DNA of 64,000 bases from Yeosuana marina (GTDB taxonomy: Bacteria > Bacteroidota > Bacteroidia > Flavobacteriales > Flavobacteriaceae): contig NZ_JAAKGI010000003.1 in the NCBI RefSeq assembly GCF_011762485.1, forward strand, positions 310,001 through 374,000, given 5' to 3'. Below are positions 56,007-64,000 of this stretch, one piece after another. Numbering within the stretch: the stretch's first letter is position 1; each line of letters begins with the position of its first letter. A program made the translations under genes and the position numbers. The notes under the pieces are model-generated. The model was not told where the DNA came from. It saw only the letters and a program-made list of their open reading frames with translations, and ran no database searches.

Positions 56007-56720
56007 ATGACAAAACTAAGTGTAAATATAAACAAGATTGCAACCTTAAGAAATTCAAGAGGTGGCGATGTGCCTAATGTAGTTGAGTTTGCCAAAGATG
56101 TTCAGCGTTTTGGTGCTGAAGGTGTGACTATACATCCAAGGCCAGATGAGCGTCATATTCGTTATCAAGATGCTTACGATTTAAAACCAGAGGTTTATAC
56201 AGAATATAATATTGAAGGAAACCCTATAGAATCTTTTATGCAATTGGTATTAAAAGTGAAGCCAACTCAGGTTACTTTGGTACCAGATGCAGAGGATGCG
56301 ATTACGAGTAATGCAGGTTGGGATACTATAAAGCATAAAGAATTTTTAATTGATATTATTAAAGAATTCAAACAGAACGGTATTAGAACATCTATTTTTG
56401 TGGATCCAGATTTAAAACAAATAGAAGGCGCTAAAGGAACTGGAACCGATAGAATTGAGTTGTACACTGAAGCCTTTGCGCATCAGTACGGTTTAGGCAA
56501 CAAGAAGGCTATTAAACCCTATGCCGAATGTGCCGAACTTGCAGTAAAACTGGGTTTAGGTGTTAATGCAGGTCATGATTTGTCTTTAGATAATATTAAA
56601 TTTTTCAAAGAGAATATTCCCGGATTACTGGAAGTTTCCATTGGGCATGCTCTAATTGCTGAAAGTTTATATTTAGGTGTAGAAAATGTAATTCAAATGT
56701 ATTTGCATAAATTAAAATAA
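56007..56720 (+). CDS. pdxJ: Pyridoxine 5'-phosphate synthase
   Basis: Closes the pyridine ring of vitamin B6 from deoxyxylulose phosphate and 3-amino-2-oxopropyl phosphate. The 237 residues show the PdxJ TIM-barrel marks: KLSVNINKIATLRNSRGG, GVTIHPRPDERHIRYQD, FVDPDLKQIEGAKGTGTDRIELYTE, VNAGHDLSLDN and EVSIGHALIAESL. The ATG at 56007 is chosen because the family begins there and the promoter -7 element overlaps the upstream codons. The stop shares one base with the next ATG. Confidence 0.97.
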   Translation: MTKLSVNINKIATLRNSRGGDVPNVVEFAKDVQRFGAEGVTIHPRPDERHIRYQDAYDLKPEVYTEYNIEGNPIESFMQLVLKVKPTQVTLVPDAEDAITSNAGWDTIKHKEFLIDIIKEFKQNGIRTSIFVDPDLKQIEGAKGTGTDRIELYTEAFAHQYGLGNKKAIKPYAECAELAVKLGLGVNAGHDLSLDNIKFFKENIPGLLEVSIGHALIAESLYLGVENVIQMYLHKLK

Positions 56721-57490
56721 TGATATTAAATTCAAACATATTAGGTAAAGGAAATAAGCAAGTATTTCTGATTCTTCACGGTTTTTTAGGCATGAGTGAT
56801 AATTGGAAAACACAGGGTAAAAACCTAAGTGAATCTGGATTTGAAGTACATTTAGTAGATCAGCGTAATCACGGAAGCAGTTTTTGGGATGAGACCTTTA
56901 ACTATGATGTTATGGCTGAAGATTTAAAACAGTATTGTAATCATTATCACCTTTCAAATATTTTTTTGATGGGGCACTCCATGGGTGGAAAAACGGCTAT
57001 GTTGTTTGCAACTAAATATCCAGAATTAGTTTCAAAGTTAATTGTGGCCGATATATCTCCACGTTTTTACCCTGTTCATCATGATACTATTTTAGAAGGT
57101 TTAAGCTCTTTAGATTTTAATGTTTTAAAAAGCCGAGGAGATGCAGATGATGCTTTGAGTGACTATATTAAAGACTTCGGAATACGTCAATTTTTACTCA
57201 AGAATCTATATTGGGTTAAAAAAGGAAAACTAGGATTACGCATTAACTTAGAAGTTTTAAAAAAGGAAATAGCTGAAGTTGGAGAAGCGCTCCCTGTACA
57301 TGCACAATTTAAAAAAGAGACCTTGTTTGTAAAAGGAGACAGGTCTGAGTATATAGGTATAGAAGACGAGAGAATTATTAAAAATCATTTTCCAAACGCT
57401 AAAATAGTCACCATAAAAAATGCAGGACATTGGCTGCATGCTGAAAACCCTCAAGATTTTTTTGATGCTTTAATACACTTTACGGCTTAA
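56720..57490 (+). CDS. Alpha/beta hydrolase, YbfF-like
   Basis: A 256-residue alpha/beta-hydrolase. The nucleophile elbow is GHSMGG within FLMGHSMGGKTAMLFA, the oxyanion region is LHGFLGMSDNWKTQG, the acid is probably Asp in FVKGDRSEYI, and the histidine is in IKNAGHWLHAENP. The pattern VDQRNHGSSFWDETFNYDVMAEDL matches the YbfF esterase group. The substrate is unknown. The ATG overlaps the pdxJ stop by one base, so the pair is translationally coupled. Confidence 0.92.
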   Translation: MILNSNILGKGNKQVFLILHGFLGMSDNWKTQGKNLSESGFEVHLVDQRNHGSSFWDETFNYDVMAEDLKQYCNHYHLSNIFLMGHSMGGKTAMLFATKYPELVSKLIVADISPRFYPVHHDTILEGLSSLDFNVLKSRGDADDALSDYIKDFGIRQFLLKNLYWVKKGKLGLRINLEVLKKEIAEVGEALPVHAQFKKETLFVKGDRSEYIGIEDERIIKNHFPNAKIVTIKNAGHWLHAENPQDFFDALIHFTA

Positions 57491-57530
57491 TATATTTTGT
57501 ATATTTAGTTGAAACAATTAAATTCAATAC

Positions 57531-57878
57531 ATGAAACTTATAATCAAACTCTTATTAAATGCGCTAGCGGTGGTAATTCTTGCTAAAGTATTATCTGGCG
57601 TTTATGTTGATAGTTACTTAACAGCTATAGTTGTAGCGGCGGTACTCTCAATATTAAATTTATTGGTAAAACCAATTTTAGTTATTCTAACGTTGCCAAT
57701 AACTATCGTAACTTTAGGTTTATTTTTGTTAATTATTAATGCATTAATTATTCTTCTTGCTGATAAGTTGGTTGATGGTTTTGTGGTAAACAGTATTTGG
57801 ACAGCGATACTTTTTAGTATCCTGTTATCTATACTCCAATCTATATTGCATTCGTTTTTAAAAGAAGAAAAAAAATAG
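57531..57878 (+). CDS. PF04020-type four-helix membrane protein (phage holin family IV-like)
   Basis: A 115-residue, highly hydrophobic protein with four helices. The segments YLTAIVVAAVLSILNLLVKPILVILTLPITIVTLGLFLLIINALI are typical of the PF04020 family, often labelled phage holin family in automatic annotation. No phage genes are nearby and the protein is widespread in chromosomes, so a lysis role is not supported. The function is unknown. Confidence 0.87.
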   Translation: MKLIIKLLLNALAVVILAKVLSGVYVDSYLTAIVVAAVLSILNLLVKPILVILTLPITIVTLGLFLLIINALIILLADKLVDGFVVNSIWTAILFSILLSILQSILHSFLKEEKK

Positions 57879-57902
57879 CCTTAACACAAGGCGTTAAAAA
57901 CT

Positions 57903-57940
57903 TTGTTGGGTTGTAAAAAAATTATATTTTTGCAACCCAA
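57903..57940 (+). promoter_or_regulatory. tig promoter embedded in an inverted repeat
   Basis: TTG (57903-57905) and TATTTTTG (57925-57932) are 19 nt apart, a strong flavobacterial promoter. TTGGGTTG (57906-57913) and CAACCCAA (57933-57940) are exact reverse complements that bracket the -7 element. The inner bases continue the palindrome with one mismatch. The element lies about 77 bp before the tig ATG. It could be an operator or the 5' end of a structured leader. Confidence 0.65.
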
Positions 57941-58016
57941 TTTTAGTTATATAAATTACTGATTACTAAAGACCTTATATGTTAATTGCCCTGTTTTGGG
58001 CTTTATACCAATAAAA

Positions 58017-59345
58017 ATGAATATTACAAGAGAAAACCTTGACGCGTTAAACGCTGTAGTGAAAGTTGATATTGCTAAAGAAGATTATAGCGATAAAGTA
58101 GAAAAAATCTTAACAGATTACCGTAAAACAGCTAATATACCTGGTTTCAGAAAAGGACATGTGCCAATGGGAATGGTTAAAAAGCAATATGGTAAAGCTG
58201 TTCTAGTTGATGAGGTTAATAAACTATTACAAGATGCCTTAAATAAATATTTAACTGAAGAAAAATTGGATGTTTTAGGACAACCGCTTCCAAAAACTCA
58301 AGATGCGATTGATTGGGATGCAGAAGGTTTTTCTTTTGAATTTGAATTAGGGTTGGCACCAGAGTTTGAAGTAGATTTAAAAAACAAAAAGGCTATTACA
58401 CAATACAATATTGTAGCTGACGATAAAATGATTGATGAGCAAATTGAGAACATACAAAAGCAGTATGGTAAATTAGTATCTCAAGATGTTGTTGAAAAAG
58501 ACAGTGAAATTACTGGAACCTATAAAAATGAAGAACACGAAATAGAAAATACTATTTCGTTAACTACAGATAAGTTTAAAGAAAAATCAACGGCTAAAAA
58601 GTTTATAGGTGCAAAACCTGGTGATGTTATTTCTCTAGAAACCAAAGGACTTTATGACGATGAGCATGATTTAATGCACGCTTTAAAAGTAAGTCATGAT
58701 AAAGTTCATGGGTTAGATATACCGGTAACGTTTACAATTACTGAAATCAACAAAAGAGAATTAGCAGATTTAGATCAAGAGTTGTTTGATAAATTGTTTG
58801 GTAAGGATGTAGTAAAATCTGTAACAGAATTGAAAGCCAAAATTAAAGAAGATGCTGAAAAACAATTCGTTCAACAAGCAGATCAAAAATTATTAAATGA
58901 TGTTACTGAATATCTAGTAGATAATACAAAATTTGACTTACCGGCTGAGTTTTTACAAAAATGGTTACAAACAGCGGGCGAGCAACCTTTGGATACTGAT
59001 CAGGCAAAAGAAGAATATGAAAAGTCAGAAAAAAGCTTGCGTTATCAGTTAATAGAAGGCAAATTAATTACAGATAATAATATTCAAGTAACTATTGAAG
59101 ACATTAAAGGGCATGCCAAAGAAATGATTAAAGGGCAAATGGCTCAATTTGGGCAATTAAATCCTTCAGAAAAAGAACTTGATGATATTGCAGCACGAGT
59201 GTTATCAAATCAAGATGAAGCAAGACGAATTTCAGAGCAACTTATTAGCCAAAAGCTACTTAACCTTTACAAAGAGAAAGCAAATTTAAAAGTTAAAGAA
59301 GTAACGTATGAAAATTTTGTTAAAGAAGCGTACTCTAAGAAATAA
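58017..59345 (+). CDS. tig: Trigger factor
   Basis: Ribosome-associated chaperone that meets nascent chains at the exit tunnel. The 442 residues include the ribosome-binding motif region (IPGFRKGHVPMGMVKKQYG, with the FRKG signature), a middle domain resembling the FKBP site (about 150-245) and a helical C-terminal domain (RRISEQLISQKLLNLYKEKANLK). The ATG at 58017 fits the family start (MNITRENLDALNAVVKVDI) better than an in-frame codon at 57996. The gene is followed by a terminator and then clpP and clpX. Confidence 0.95.
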   Translation: MNITRENLDALNAVVKVDIAKEDYSDKVEKILTDYRKTANIPGFRKGHVPMGMVKKQYGKAVLVDEVNKLLQDALNKYLTEEKLDVLGQPLPKTQDAIDWDAEGFSFEFELGLAPEFEVDLKNKKAITQYNIVADDKMIDEQIENIQKQYGKLVSQDVVEKDSEITGTYKNEEHEIENTISLTTDKFKEKSTAKKFIGAKPGDVISLETKGLYDDEHDLMHALKVSHDKVHGLDIPVTFTITEINKRELADLDQELFDKLFGKDVVKSVTELKAKIKEDAEKQFVQQADQKLLNDVTEYLVDNTKFDLPAEFLQKWLQTAGEQPLDTDQAKEEYEKSEKSLRYQLIEGKLITDNNIQVTIEDIKGHAKEMIKGQMAQFGQLNPSEKELDDIAARVLSNQDEARRISEQLISQKLLNLYKEKANLKVKEVTYENFVKEAYSKK

Positions 59346-59377
59346 GGAGTATATTAATAAATAATATTTCATTATAT

Positions 59378-59417
59378 TTAGGCGCACAATTTTTTAAAAT
59401 TAAGCGCCTAATTTTTT
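59378..59417 (+). terminator. Terminator after tig
   Basis: TTAGGCGC (59378-59385) pairs exactly with GCGCCTAA (59404-59411) and six T follow (59412-59417). The 18-nt loop is long and AT-rich. It lies 32 bp after the tig stop. Confidence 0.82.
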
Positions 59418-59484
59418 CAGTAAAATCTTAATTGTGAAAATACTTTTATAAAGGTTTCATAATTAAGATTTTGCACATACTGAA
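59416..59484 (+). repeat. Long hairpin element between tig and clpP
   Basis: AAAATCTTAATTGTGAAA (59422-59439) pairs with TTTCATAATTAAGATTTT (59455-59472) over 18 positions with a single G-T wobble. The 15-nt loop contains a further CTTT/AAAG pair. Outside the stem, TTCAGT (59416-59421) pairs with ACTGAA (59479-59484) across a 6-nt bulge. No T run follows, so it is not a simple terminator. It lies 40 bp upstream of clpP. Confidence 0.6.
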
Positions 59485-59523
59485 ATAAATAAGGCCATCA
59501 AACACATGTAAAATAAAAGAACT

Positions 59524-60198
59524 ATGGATTACGCCAAGGAATTTGAAAAATTCGCCATAAAAGATCAAGGTATCAGTAGCACCTATTACAACAAGATTGT
59601 TAGTAGCATGTATCCTTCAAATATGACCCCATATATTATTGAAGAACGTCAGTTGAACATTTCTCAACTAGATGTTTTTTCAAGGTTAATGATGGATCGT
59701 ATTCTTTTTTTAGGAACAGGAATTAATGATAATATCGCTAATATTGTTCAGGCTCAATTACTGTTTTTAGAAAGTGTTGACGCCTCAAAAGATATTCAAA
59801 TGTATATAAATTCTCCTGGGGGAAGCGTATATGCAGGCTTAGGAATTTATGACACGATGCAGTTTATTAAACCAGATGTAGCAACAATTTGTACAGGAAT
59901 GGCAGCTTCAATGGGAGCCGTATTATTATGTGCTGGAGCTCATGGTAAACGCAGTGGTTTAACACATTCAAGAGTGATGATTCATCAGCCTCTTGGTGGT
60001 GCTCAAGGACAAGCCAGTGATATAGAAATCACGGCTAGAGAGATATTGATATTAAAAGAAGAGCTCTATAAAATCATCAGTAAGCATTCAGGACAGGATT
60101 ACGACAAAGTATATGAAGATAGTGATAGAGACTATTGGATGAAGGCTGATAAAGCTAAAGAATACGGTATGATTGACGAGATTTTAGCACGTAGTTAA
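59524..60198 (+). CDS. clpP: ATP-dependent Clp protease proteolytic subunit
   Basis: Serine protease tetradecamer that degrades proteins fed by ClpX. The 224 residues contain the catalytic serine in [13 protein letters not shown], the histidine in [17 protein letters not shown] and the late Asp in [10 protein letters not shown]. The substrate-binding strand [19 protein letters not shown] is intact. The N-terminus is longer than mature ClpP and may hold a short propeptide. A gap of 71 bp with a small hairpin separates it from clpX. Confidence 0.97.
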   Translation: MDYAKEFEKFAIKDQGISSTYYNKIVSSMYPSNMTPYIIEERQLNISQLDVFSRLMMDRILFLGTGINDNIANIVQAQLLFLESVDASKDIQMYINSPGGSVYAGLGIYDTMQFIKPDVATICTGMAASMGAVLLCAGAHGKRSGLTHSRVMIHQPLGGAQGQASDIEITAREILILKEELYKIISKHSGQDYDKVYEDSDRDYWMKADKAKEYGMIDEILARS

Positions 60199-60269
60199 AA
60201 AAAATCGTAACTTTATAAATTGTAAATGAGGGATTTATGTATTTTTTCAATCCCCAAAGAGAATAATTA

Positions 60270-61502
60270 ATGGCAAAAGAAGAATTAGAATGTTCGTTTT
60301 GTGGTCGTAAAAAACCTGAAACAAATTTATTAATAGCAGGATTAGATGCTCATATATGTGATAGATGTATTGAGCAAGCACACGGTATTGTAATTGAAGA
60401 ATCAAAACAGAGTGATAGTACCGATTTATTTGCAGAATTAAAATTACGTAAACCACAACAAATTAAAGAATTTTTAGACGGTTACATTATTGGTCAAGAT
60501 ATGACCAAAAGAGTCATGTCTGTAGCTGTTTATAATCACTATAAAAGATTATTGCAACCCGTTACAACAGACGATATTGATATTCAAAAAAGTAATATCA
60601 TTATGGTTGGTCAAACAGGTACAGGTAAAACACTTATTGCAAAAACTATAGCGAAAATGCTAAATGTACCTTTAGCTATTGTTGATGCTACTGTGTTAAC
60701 CGAAGCAGGTTATGTAGGAGAAGATGTTGAAAGTATTTTAACTCGTTTGTTACAAGCAGCAGATTATAATTTAGAGAAAGCAGAAAAAGGGATTGTTTTT
60801 ATTGACGAGATAGATAAAATTGCTCGTAAAAGTGATAACCCGTCTATTACAAGAGATGTATCTGGTGAAGGTGTTCAGCAAGCGTTATTAAAACTTCTTG
60901 AAGGAACTGTTGTAAACGTACCGCCAAAAGGAGGACGTAAACACCCAGACCAAAAATTTATTGAAGTAAATACTGAAAACATTTTATTTATTGCTGGAGG
61001 TGCGTTTGATGGTATTGAACGTCATATTTCTAGACGATTAAATATGCAAGCCGTAGGATACAGTGCTTCTATATCTGATGATGTGGTAGATAAGGACAAT
61101 TTGTTGCAATATATTATTCCTAAAGATTTAAAAGATTTTGGATTGATTCCGGAGATTATAGGAAGATTGCCTGTGCTAACGTATATGAATCCGTTGGACG
61201 CTAAAACACTTAGAGCTATTTTAACGGAGCCTAAAAATGCCATTATTAAGCAATACAAAAAGTTGTTTTCAATGGATGAAATAGACTTTAGTATTACAGA
61301 TGGAGCCCTAGATTTTATTGTTAACAAAGCGATTGAATATAAACTTGGAGCCAGAGGCTTGCGCTCACTATGTGAAGAAATTTTAACAGATGCTATGTTT
61401 GAACTACCAAGTAGCACAGAAAAAAAATTACATGTAAACAAAATGTATGCTGAAGATAAAATAACAAAAACAACAATTAAAAAGTTGAAAGCTGTTTCTT
61501 AA
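60270..61502 (+). CDS. clpX: ATP-dependent Clp protease ATPase subunit ClpX
   Basis: AAA+ unfoldase that delivers substrates to ClpP. The N-terminal C4 zinc domain has CSFC and CDRC pairs (about residues 6-35). The ATPase core has Walker A GQTGTGKT, Walker [14 protein letters not shown], the pore GYVGED loop, and the box VII/sensor stretches [16 protein letters not shown] and [16 protein letters not shown]. The 410-residue length is normal. A strong terminator follows immediately. Confidence 0.98.
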   Translation: MAKEELECSFCGRKKPETNLLIAGLDAHICDRCIEQAHGIVIEESKQSDSTDLFAELKLRKPQQIKEFLDGYIIGQDMTKRVMSVAVYNHYKRLLQPVTTDDIDIQKSNIIMVGQTGTGKTLIAKTIAKMLNVPLAIVDATVLTEAGYVGEDVESILTRLLQAADYNLEKAEKGIVFIDEIDKIARKSDNPSITRDVSGEGVQQALLKLLEGTVVNVPPKGGRKHPDQKFIEVNTENILFIAGGAFDGIERHISRRLNMQAVGYSASISDDVVDKDNLLQYIIPKDLKDFGLIPEIIGRLPVLTYMNPLDAKTLRAILTEPKNAIIKQYKKLFSMDEIDFSITDGALDFIVNKAIEYKLGARGLRSLCEEILTDAMFELPSSTEKKLHVNKMYAEDKITKTTIKKLKAVS

Positions 61503-61526
61503 AACAATCAACAAGTTTTACATATA

Positions 61527-61560
61527 AAAAAACCACTCTATTTTAGAGTGGTTTTTTGTT
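61527..61560 (+). terminator. Terminator after clpX
   Basis: AAAAAACCACTCTA (61527-61540) pairs perfectly with TAGAGTGGTTTTTT (61544-61557) around a 3-nt loop, with a T run in the 3' arm. It lies 24 bp after the clpX stop. The rest of the 236-bp gap to the GH3 gene shows nothing that I can identify. Confidence 0.93.
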
Positions 61561-61738
61561 CTATGGATGTTAATTAATAATGGATTATCGTTGATAATAG
61601 CTTAAATTTTCATTATTACTTTTCAAATGTAAATGTATTAAATCGGTAAGCAAAAATTTTTATACATTATTAGATTAATGCAAAGTAATTGTCGTTTAAA
61701 AACTTAGGAAAACCAATTTTCTCGATGAATTGAATTGC

Positions 61739-63253
61739 CTACAAATTTAGAGCAAGCAGTTCGTCGATATAACACCTGGTATTTGATAGTCTTGGAACTT
61801 TATGTTGGCCTCCAAGTTTGTTACTTTGCTTTAACCAATCATAAAAAAGATGCTTTCTGGCAATGTGAATGGTTGGCTTATTAAGCGTAATATTATTAAA
61901 GCGTTTGGCTTCATAGTCAGAATTTAACGCTTTAAGAGCATTATCAAACAATTCATTAAAATAATCAATATCTTCTGGAGGTGTTTTAAATTCAATAATC
62001 CATTCATGAGCTCCTTTTTCTTTGTCTTTCATGAATATAGGAGCAGCAGTATAATCTACAATTTCAGAGTTTGTTTTTTTACATACTTTTTTTAAAGCGT
62101 CCTCAGCATTTTCAATAATAAGCTCCTCACCAAAAACATTAATGTGATGTTTTGTTCGTCCTGAAACTTTAATTCTGTAGGGATTAACAGAGGTAAATCG
62201 TATGGTGTCTCCAATCTTATAGCGCCATAAACCAGCATTTGTAGTAATTATAAGAGCATAATTTTTATGTAATTCAACTTCACTTAATGGAATAACTTTT
62301 TGTTCTGAAGTCCCATAGGTGTCCATAGGAATAAATTCATAAAAAATACCATAATCAAGCATAAGCAACAATTCACTTGAATTGTTTTGGTCTTGTATAG
62401 CAAAAAAACCTTCTGAAGCATTGTAAATTTCATAATACTTAAAGTCAGATTTCGGCAATAGTTTTTTATACTGATCTTCATAAGGAGTAAAACTTACACC
62501 ACCATGAAAGTAGACTTCCAGATTAGGCCAAATATCAAATAAATTCTTTTTCCCTGTAGTTTCTAATGCATTATTGAGCAACACAAGCATCCAAGAAGGA
62601 ACTCCAGTTAGGCTAGTCACATTTTCATTAATGGTTTCATCAACAATGGCTTGCATTTTATGTTCCCAATCACTCATTAAAGACACTTTATTACTTGGTG
62701 TACTGCTAAACTCTGCCCATAAAGGCATGTTATCAATTAAAATAGCAGATAAATCGCCAAACACAGTACCGTTTTCTCTATATAATTCTTTACTCCCACC
62801 AAGACGCAAACTCTTCCCTGTAAACATTTGAGAGTCCTCATTGTTATTAAGGTACATACATAATAAATCTTTTCCGGCAGCGTAGTGGCAGTCTTCCAAA
62901 GATTCCATACTTACTGGGATAAATTTACTTTTAGCGTTGGTTGTTCCGCTAGATTTAGCAAACCATTTTATAGGGGATGGCCAAAAAATATTAGTTTCTC
63001 CATTTCTAGACCTATCAATAACATCGTGGTAATCCTCATAGGTAGAAACTGGAATTCGTTCTGCGAATGTTCTGTAATTTTTAATCGAGGCAAAATCATA
63101 TTCCTTACCTATTTTCGTGTCTTTAGCGTCTTCTATAAGGTTGAAAAGTAATTCGTTTTGGACCTCATTTGGATATTTTAAAAACAACTCAATTTGATGA
63201 AATCGTTTTTTTAAAAACCAAGATGCAATAGAATTTACTAAAGTAGTTGGCAT
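61739..63253 (-). CDS. GH3 auxin-responsive promoter family protein
   Basis: A 504-residue member of the GH3 family of acyl-adenylating enzymes. The ATP-binding motifs are recognisable: WFAKSSGTTNAKSKFIPVS (P-loop-like), YNASEGFFAIQDQN and the late GLWRYKIGDTIRFTSVNPYRIKVSGRTKHHINVFGEELIIE. Plant GH3 proteins join amino acids to jasmonate or auxin; the substrate of bacterial members is unknown, so hormone conjugation must not be assumed. It diverges from the DUF2797 gene, 42 bp apart. Confidence 0.92.
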   Translation of the reverse strand: MPTTLVNSIASWFLKKRFHQIELFLKYPNEVQNELLFNLIEDAKDTKIGKEYDFASIKNYRTFAERIPVSTYEDYHDVIDRSRNGETNIFWPSPIKWFAKSSGTTNAKSKFIPVSMESLEDCHYAAGKDLLCMYLNNNEDSQMFTGKSLRLGGSKELYRENGTVFGDLSAILIDNMPLWAEFSSTPSNKVSLMSDWEHKMQAIVDETINENVTSLTGVPSWMLVLLNNALETTGKKNLFDIWPNLEVYFHGGVSFTPYEDQYKKLLPKSDFKYYEIYNASEGFFAIQDQNNSSELLLMLDYGIFYEFIPMDTYGTSEQKVIPLSEVELHKNYALIITTNAGLWRYKIGDTIRFTSVNPYRIKVSGRTKHHINVFGEELIIENAEDALKKVCKKTNSEIVDYTAAPIFMKDKEKGAHEWIIEFKTPPEDIDYFNELFDNALKALNSDYEAKRFNNITLNKPTIHIARKHLFYDWLKQSNKLGGQHKVPRLSNTRCYIDELLALNL

Positions 63254-63295
63254 ATTTGTTTTATCTTTAAGTTCTTAAAAATAACACTTTTTTTC

Positions 63296-64000
63296 ATGAC
63301 TTTCGAAGGCGTTTTAACAAAAATGGAATCTGAATTTTCACATCCTATTCAATATTACTTGGTGTTTGAAAATGATTTTATAAATATGAATCAGTTGATA
63401 GATAAAACCATTAGTATTCAGTTTGTTAAATATCAGTGTTTAAATTGCGGACTAGATAAACCTATTTATCGACAAGGTTTTTGCAAAAGTTGTTTTTTTG
63501 AAATACCTCAGGCAGCCGATTGGATTATAAGACCCGAATTAAGTACGGCTCATTTGGGAAAAGAAGATCGAGATTTGGCCTATGAAAAAAAGGTACAATT
63601 ACAACCGCATATTGTGTATTTGGCAAACTCAAGTAATGTAAAAGTTGGTGTAACCAGAAAAAGCCAAGTGCCAACTCGTTGGATTGACCAAGGTGCTCAT
63701 GAAGCTATTGAAATAGTTGAGGTCCCAAACCGGTATCTAGCTGGTATTACTGAAGTCGCTTTAAAGGATCATGTAGCTGATAAGACTAATTGGCGTACCA
63801 TGTTAAAAAACGACATTCAAGATGAGGATTTAGTAGAATGGCGTGAGCGTCTAAAGGCGTATATTCCAGAAGAAGCTAAAGACTATTTTATTGAAAATAA
63901 TACAGAAACTAATATAGATTTTCCGGTACTTAAATATCCTGAAAAACCAAAGAGTTTAAACTTGTTGAAGGATCAACAATACACAGGTAAATTAGTTGGA
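63296..64000 (+). CDS. DUF2797 family protein (cut by window end)
   Basis: The first 235 codons of an open frame that continues past the window. The ATG at 63296 begins MTFEGVLTKMES. A zinc-like cysteine set lies at about 50-71 (CLNCG, then CKSC). A central segment, HIVYLANSSNVKVGVTRKSQVPTRWIDQGA, recalls a GIY-YIG-type core. The DUF2797 call rests on this combination and on the general family pattern. Function is unknown. It diverges from the GH3 gene; TATCTTTA (near 63262) is a loose -7 match in the 42-bp gap. Confidence 0.8.
   Translation, partial: MTFEGVLTKMESEFSHPIQYYLVFENDFINMNQLIDKTISIQFVKYQCLNCGLDKPIYRQGFCKSCFFEIPQAADWIIRPELSTAHLGKEDRDLAYEKKVQLQPHIVYLANSSNVKVGVTRKSQVPTRWIDQGAHEAIEIVEVPNRYLAGITEVALKDHVADKTNWRTMLKNDIQDEDLVEWRERLKAYIPEEAKDYFIENNTETNIDFPVLKYPEKPKSLNLLKDQQYTGKLVG

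Noticed and set aside
57531..57878. Possible prophage remnant because of the holin label
   Set aside because: No other phage genes are near; the PF04020 family is common in bacterial chromosomes outside phages.
60230..60254. GGGATT/AATCCC hairpin just before clpX
   Set aside because: Only a six-base stem with a 13-nt loop and no T run; too weak to call a terminator or regulatory element.
61022..61441. 139-codon open frame on the minus strand inside clpX
   Set aside because: It lies wholly antisense to conserved ClpX ATPase motifs and has no recognisable domain.

Overview
The window is AT-rich DNA from a Bacteroidetes bacterium, almost certainly a gliding or T9SS-bearing member of Flavobacteriaceae. 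The evidence is a complete sprA, a remB-like gene, a PorP/SprF-family gene, flavobacterial promoter elements (TTG, about 19 nt, TAnnTTTG), and the sprA-gcvH-vanZ-tonB-remB order that I recall from Flavobacterium johnsoniae. I cannot assign genus or species. No rRNA, tRNA, CRISPR array, insertion sequence or prophage was seen. Coding density is high and no gene-free stretch exceeds 300 bases.

Region by region. (1) Positions 1-6.6 kb are a disaccharide-use locus: three MFS transporters, a trehalase that looks like fungal neutral trehalase, and a GH13_18 phosphorylase-like enzyme. (2) 6.7-21.6 kb holds maeB, ruvA-sprA, gcvH, a VanZ-like gene, two tonB-like genes and remB, covering central metabolism plus T9SS/gliding and its likely energization. 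(3) A metallo-beta-lactamase-fold gene faces a cytochrome oxidase assembly cluster (22.6-28.0 kb): cyoE, two subunit III genes, subunit IV, a cysteine-less Sco-like protein, Sco1, DUF420 and a small CxxC protein. (4) 28.1-35.9 kb is an efflux operon (ATPase, two permeases, adaptor, TolC, adaptor) ending in tsaB. (5) 35.9-40.5 kb on the minus strand: mscS, DUF1304, a DUF255 thioredoxin-domain protein, dodecin and a NifU-like protein. (6) 40.7-47.6 kb: a PorP/SprF gene, a vWA lipoprotein gene diverging from a LytS/LytR-type two-component system, a gamma-carbonic anhydrase-like gene and an esterase-like lipoprotein gene. (7) 47.6-55.9 kb on the minus strand is the envelope cluster DUF6089-uppS-bamA-ompH-ompH-murI, preceded by CBS and nadK genes. 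(8) 56.0-61.5 kb: pdxJ, an alpha/beta hydrolase, a PF04020 membrane protein, then tig-clpP-clpX. (9) 61.7-64.0 kb: a GH3-family gene diverging from a DUF2797 gene cut by the window end.

Most genes are conserved flavobacterial core. The parts most worth a second look are: the periplasmic TonB-like domain with a conserved cysteine pair that occurs in both TonB proteins and again at the N-terminus of RemB; the eukaryote-like trehalase with a calcium-type loop; an 18-bp hairpin element between tig and clpP; a palindrome wrapped around the tig promoter; and a triple GTACAAAA element between the metallo-hydrolase and cyoE genes.
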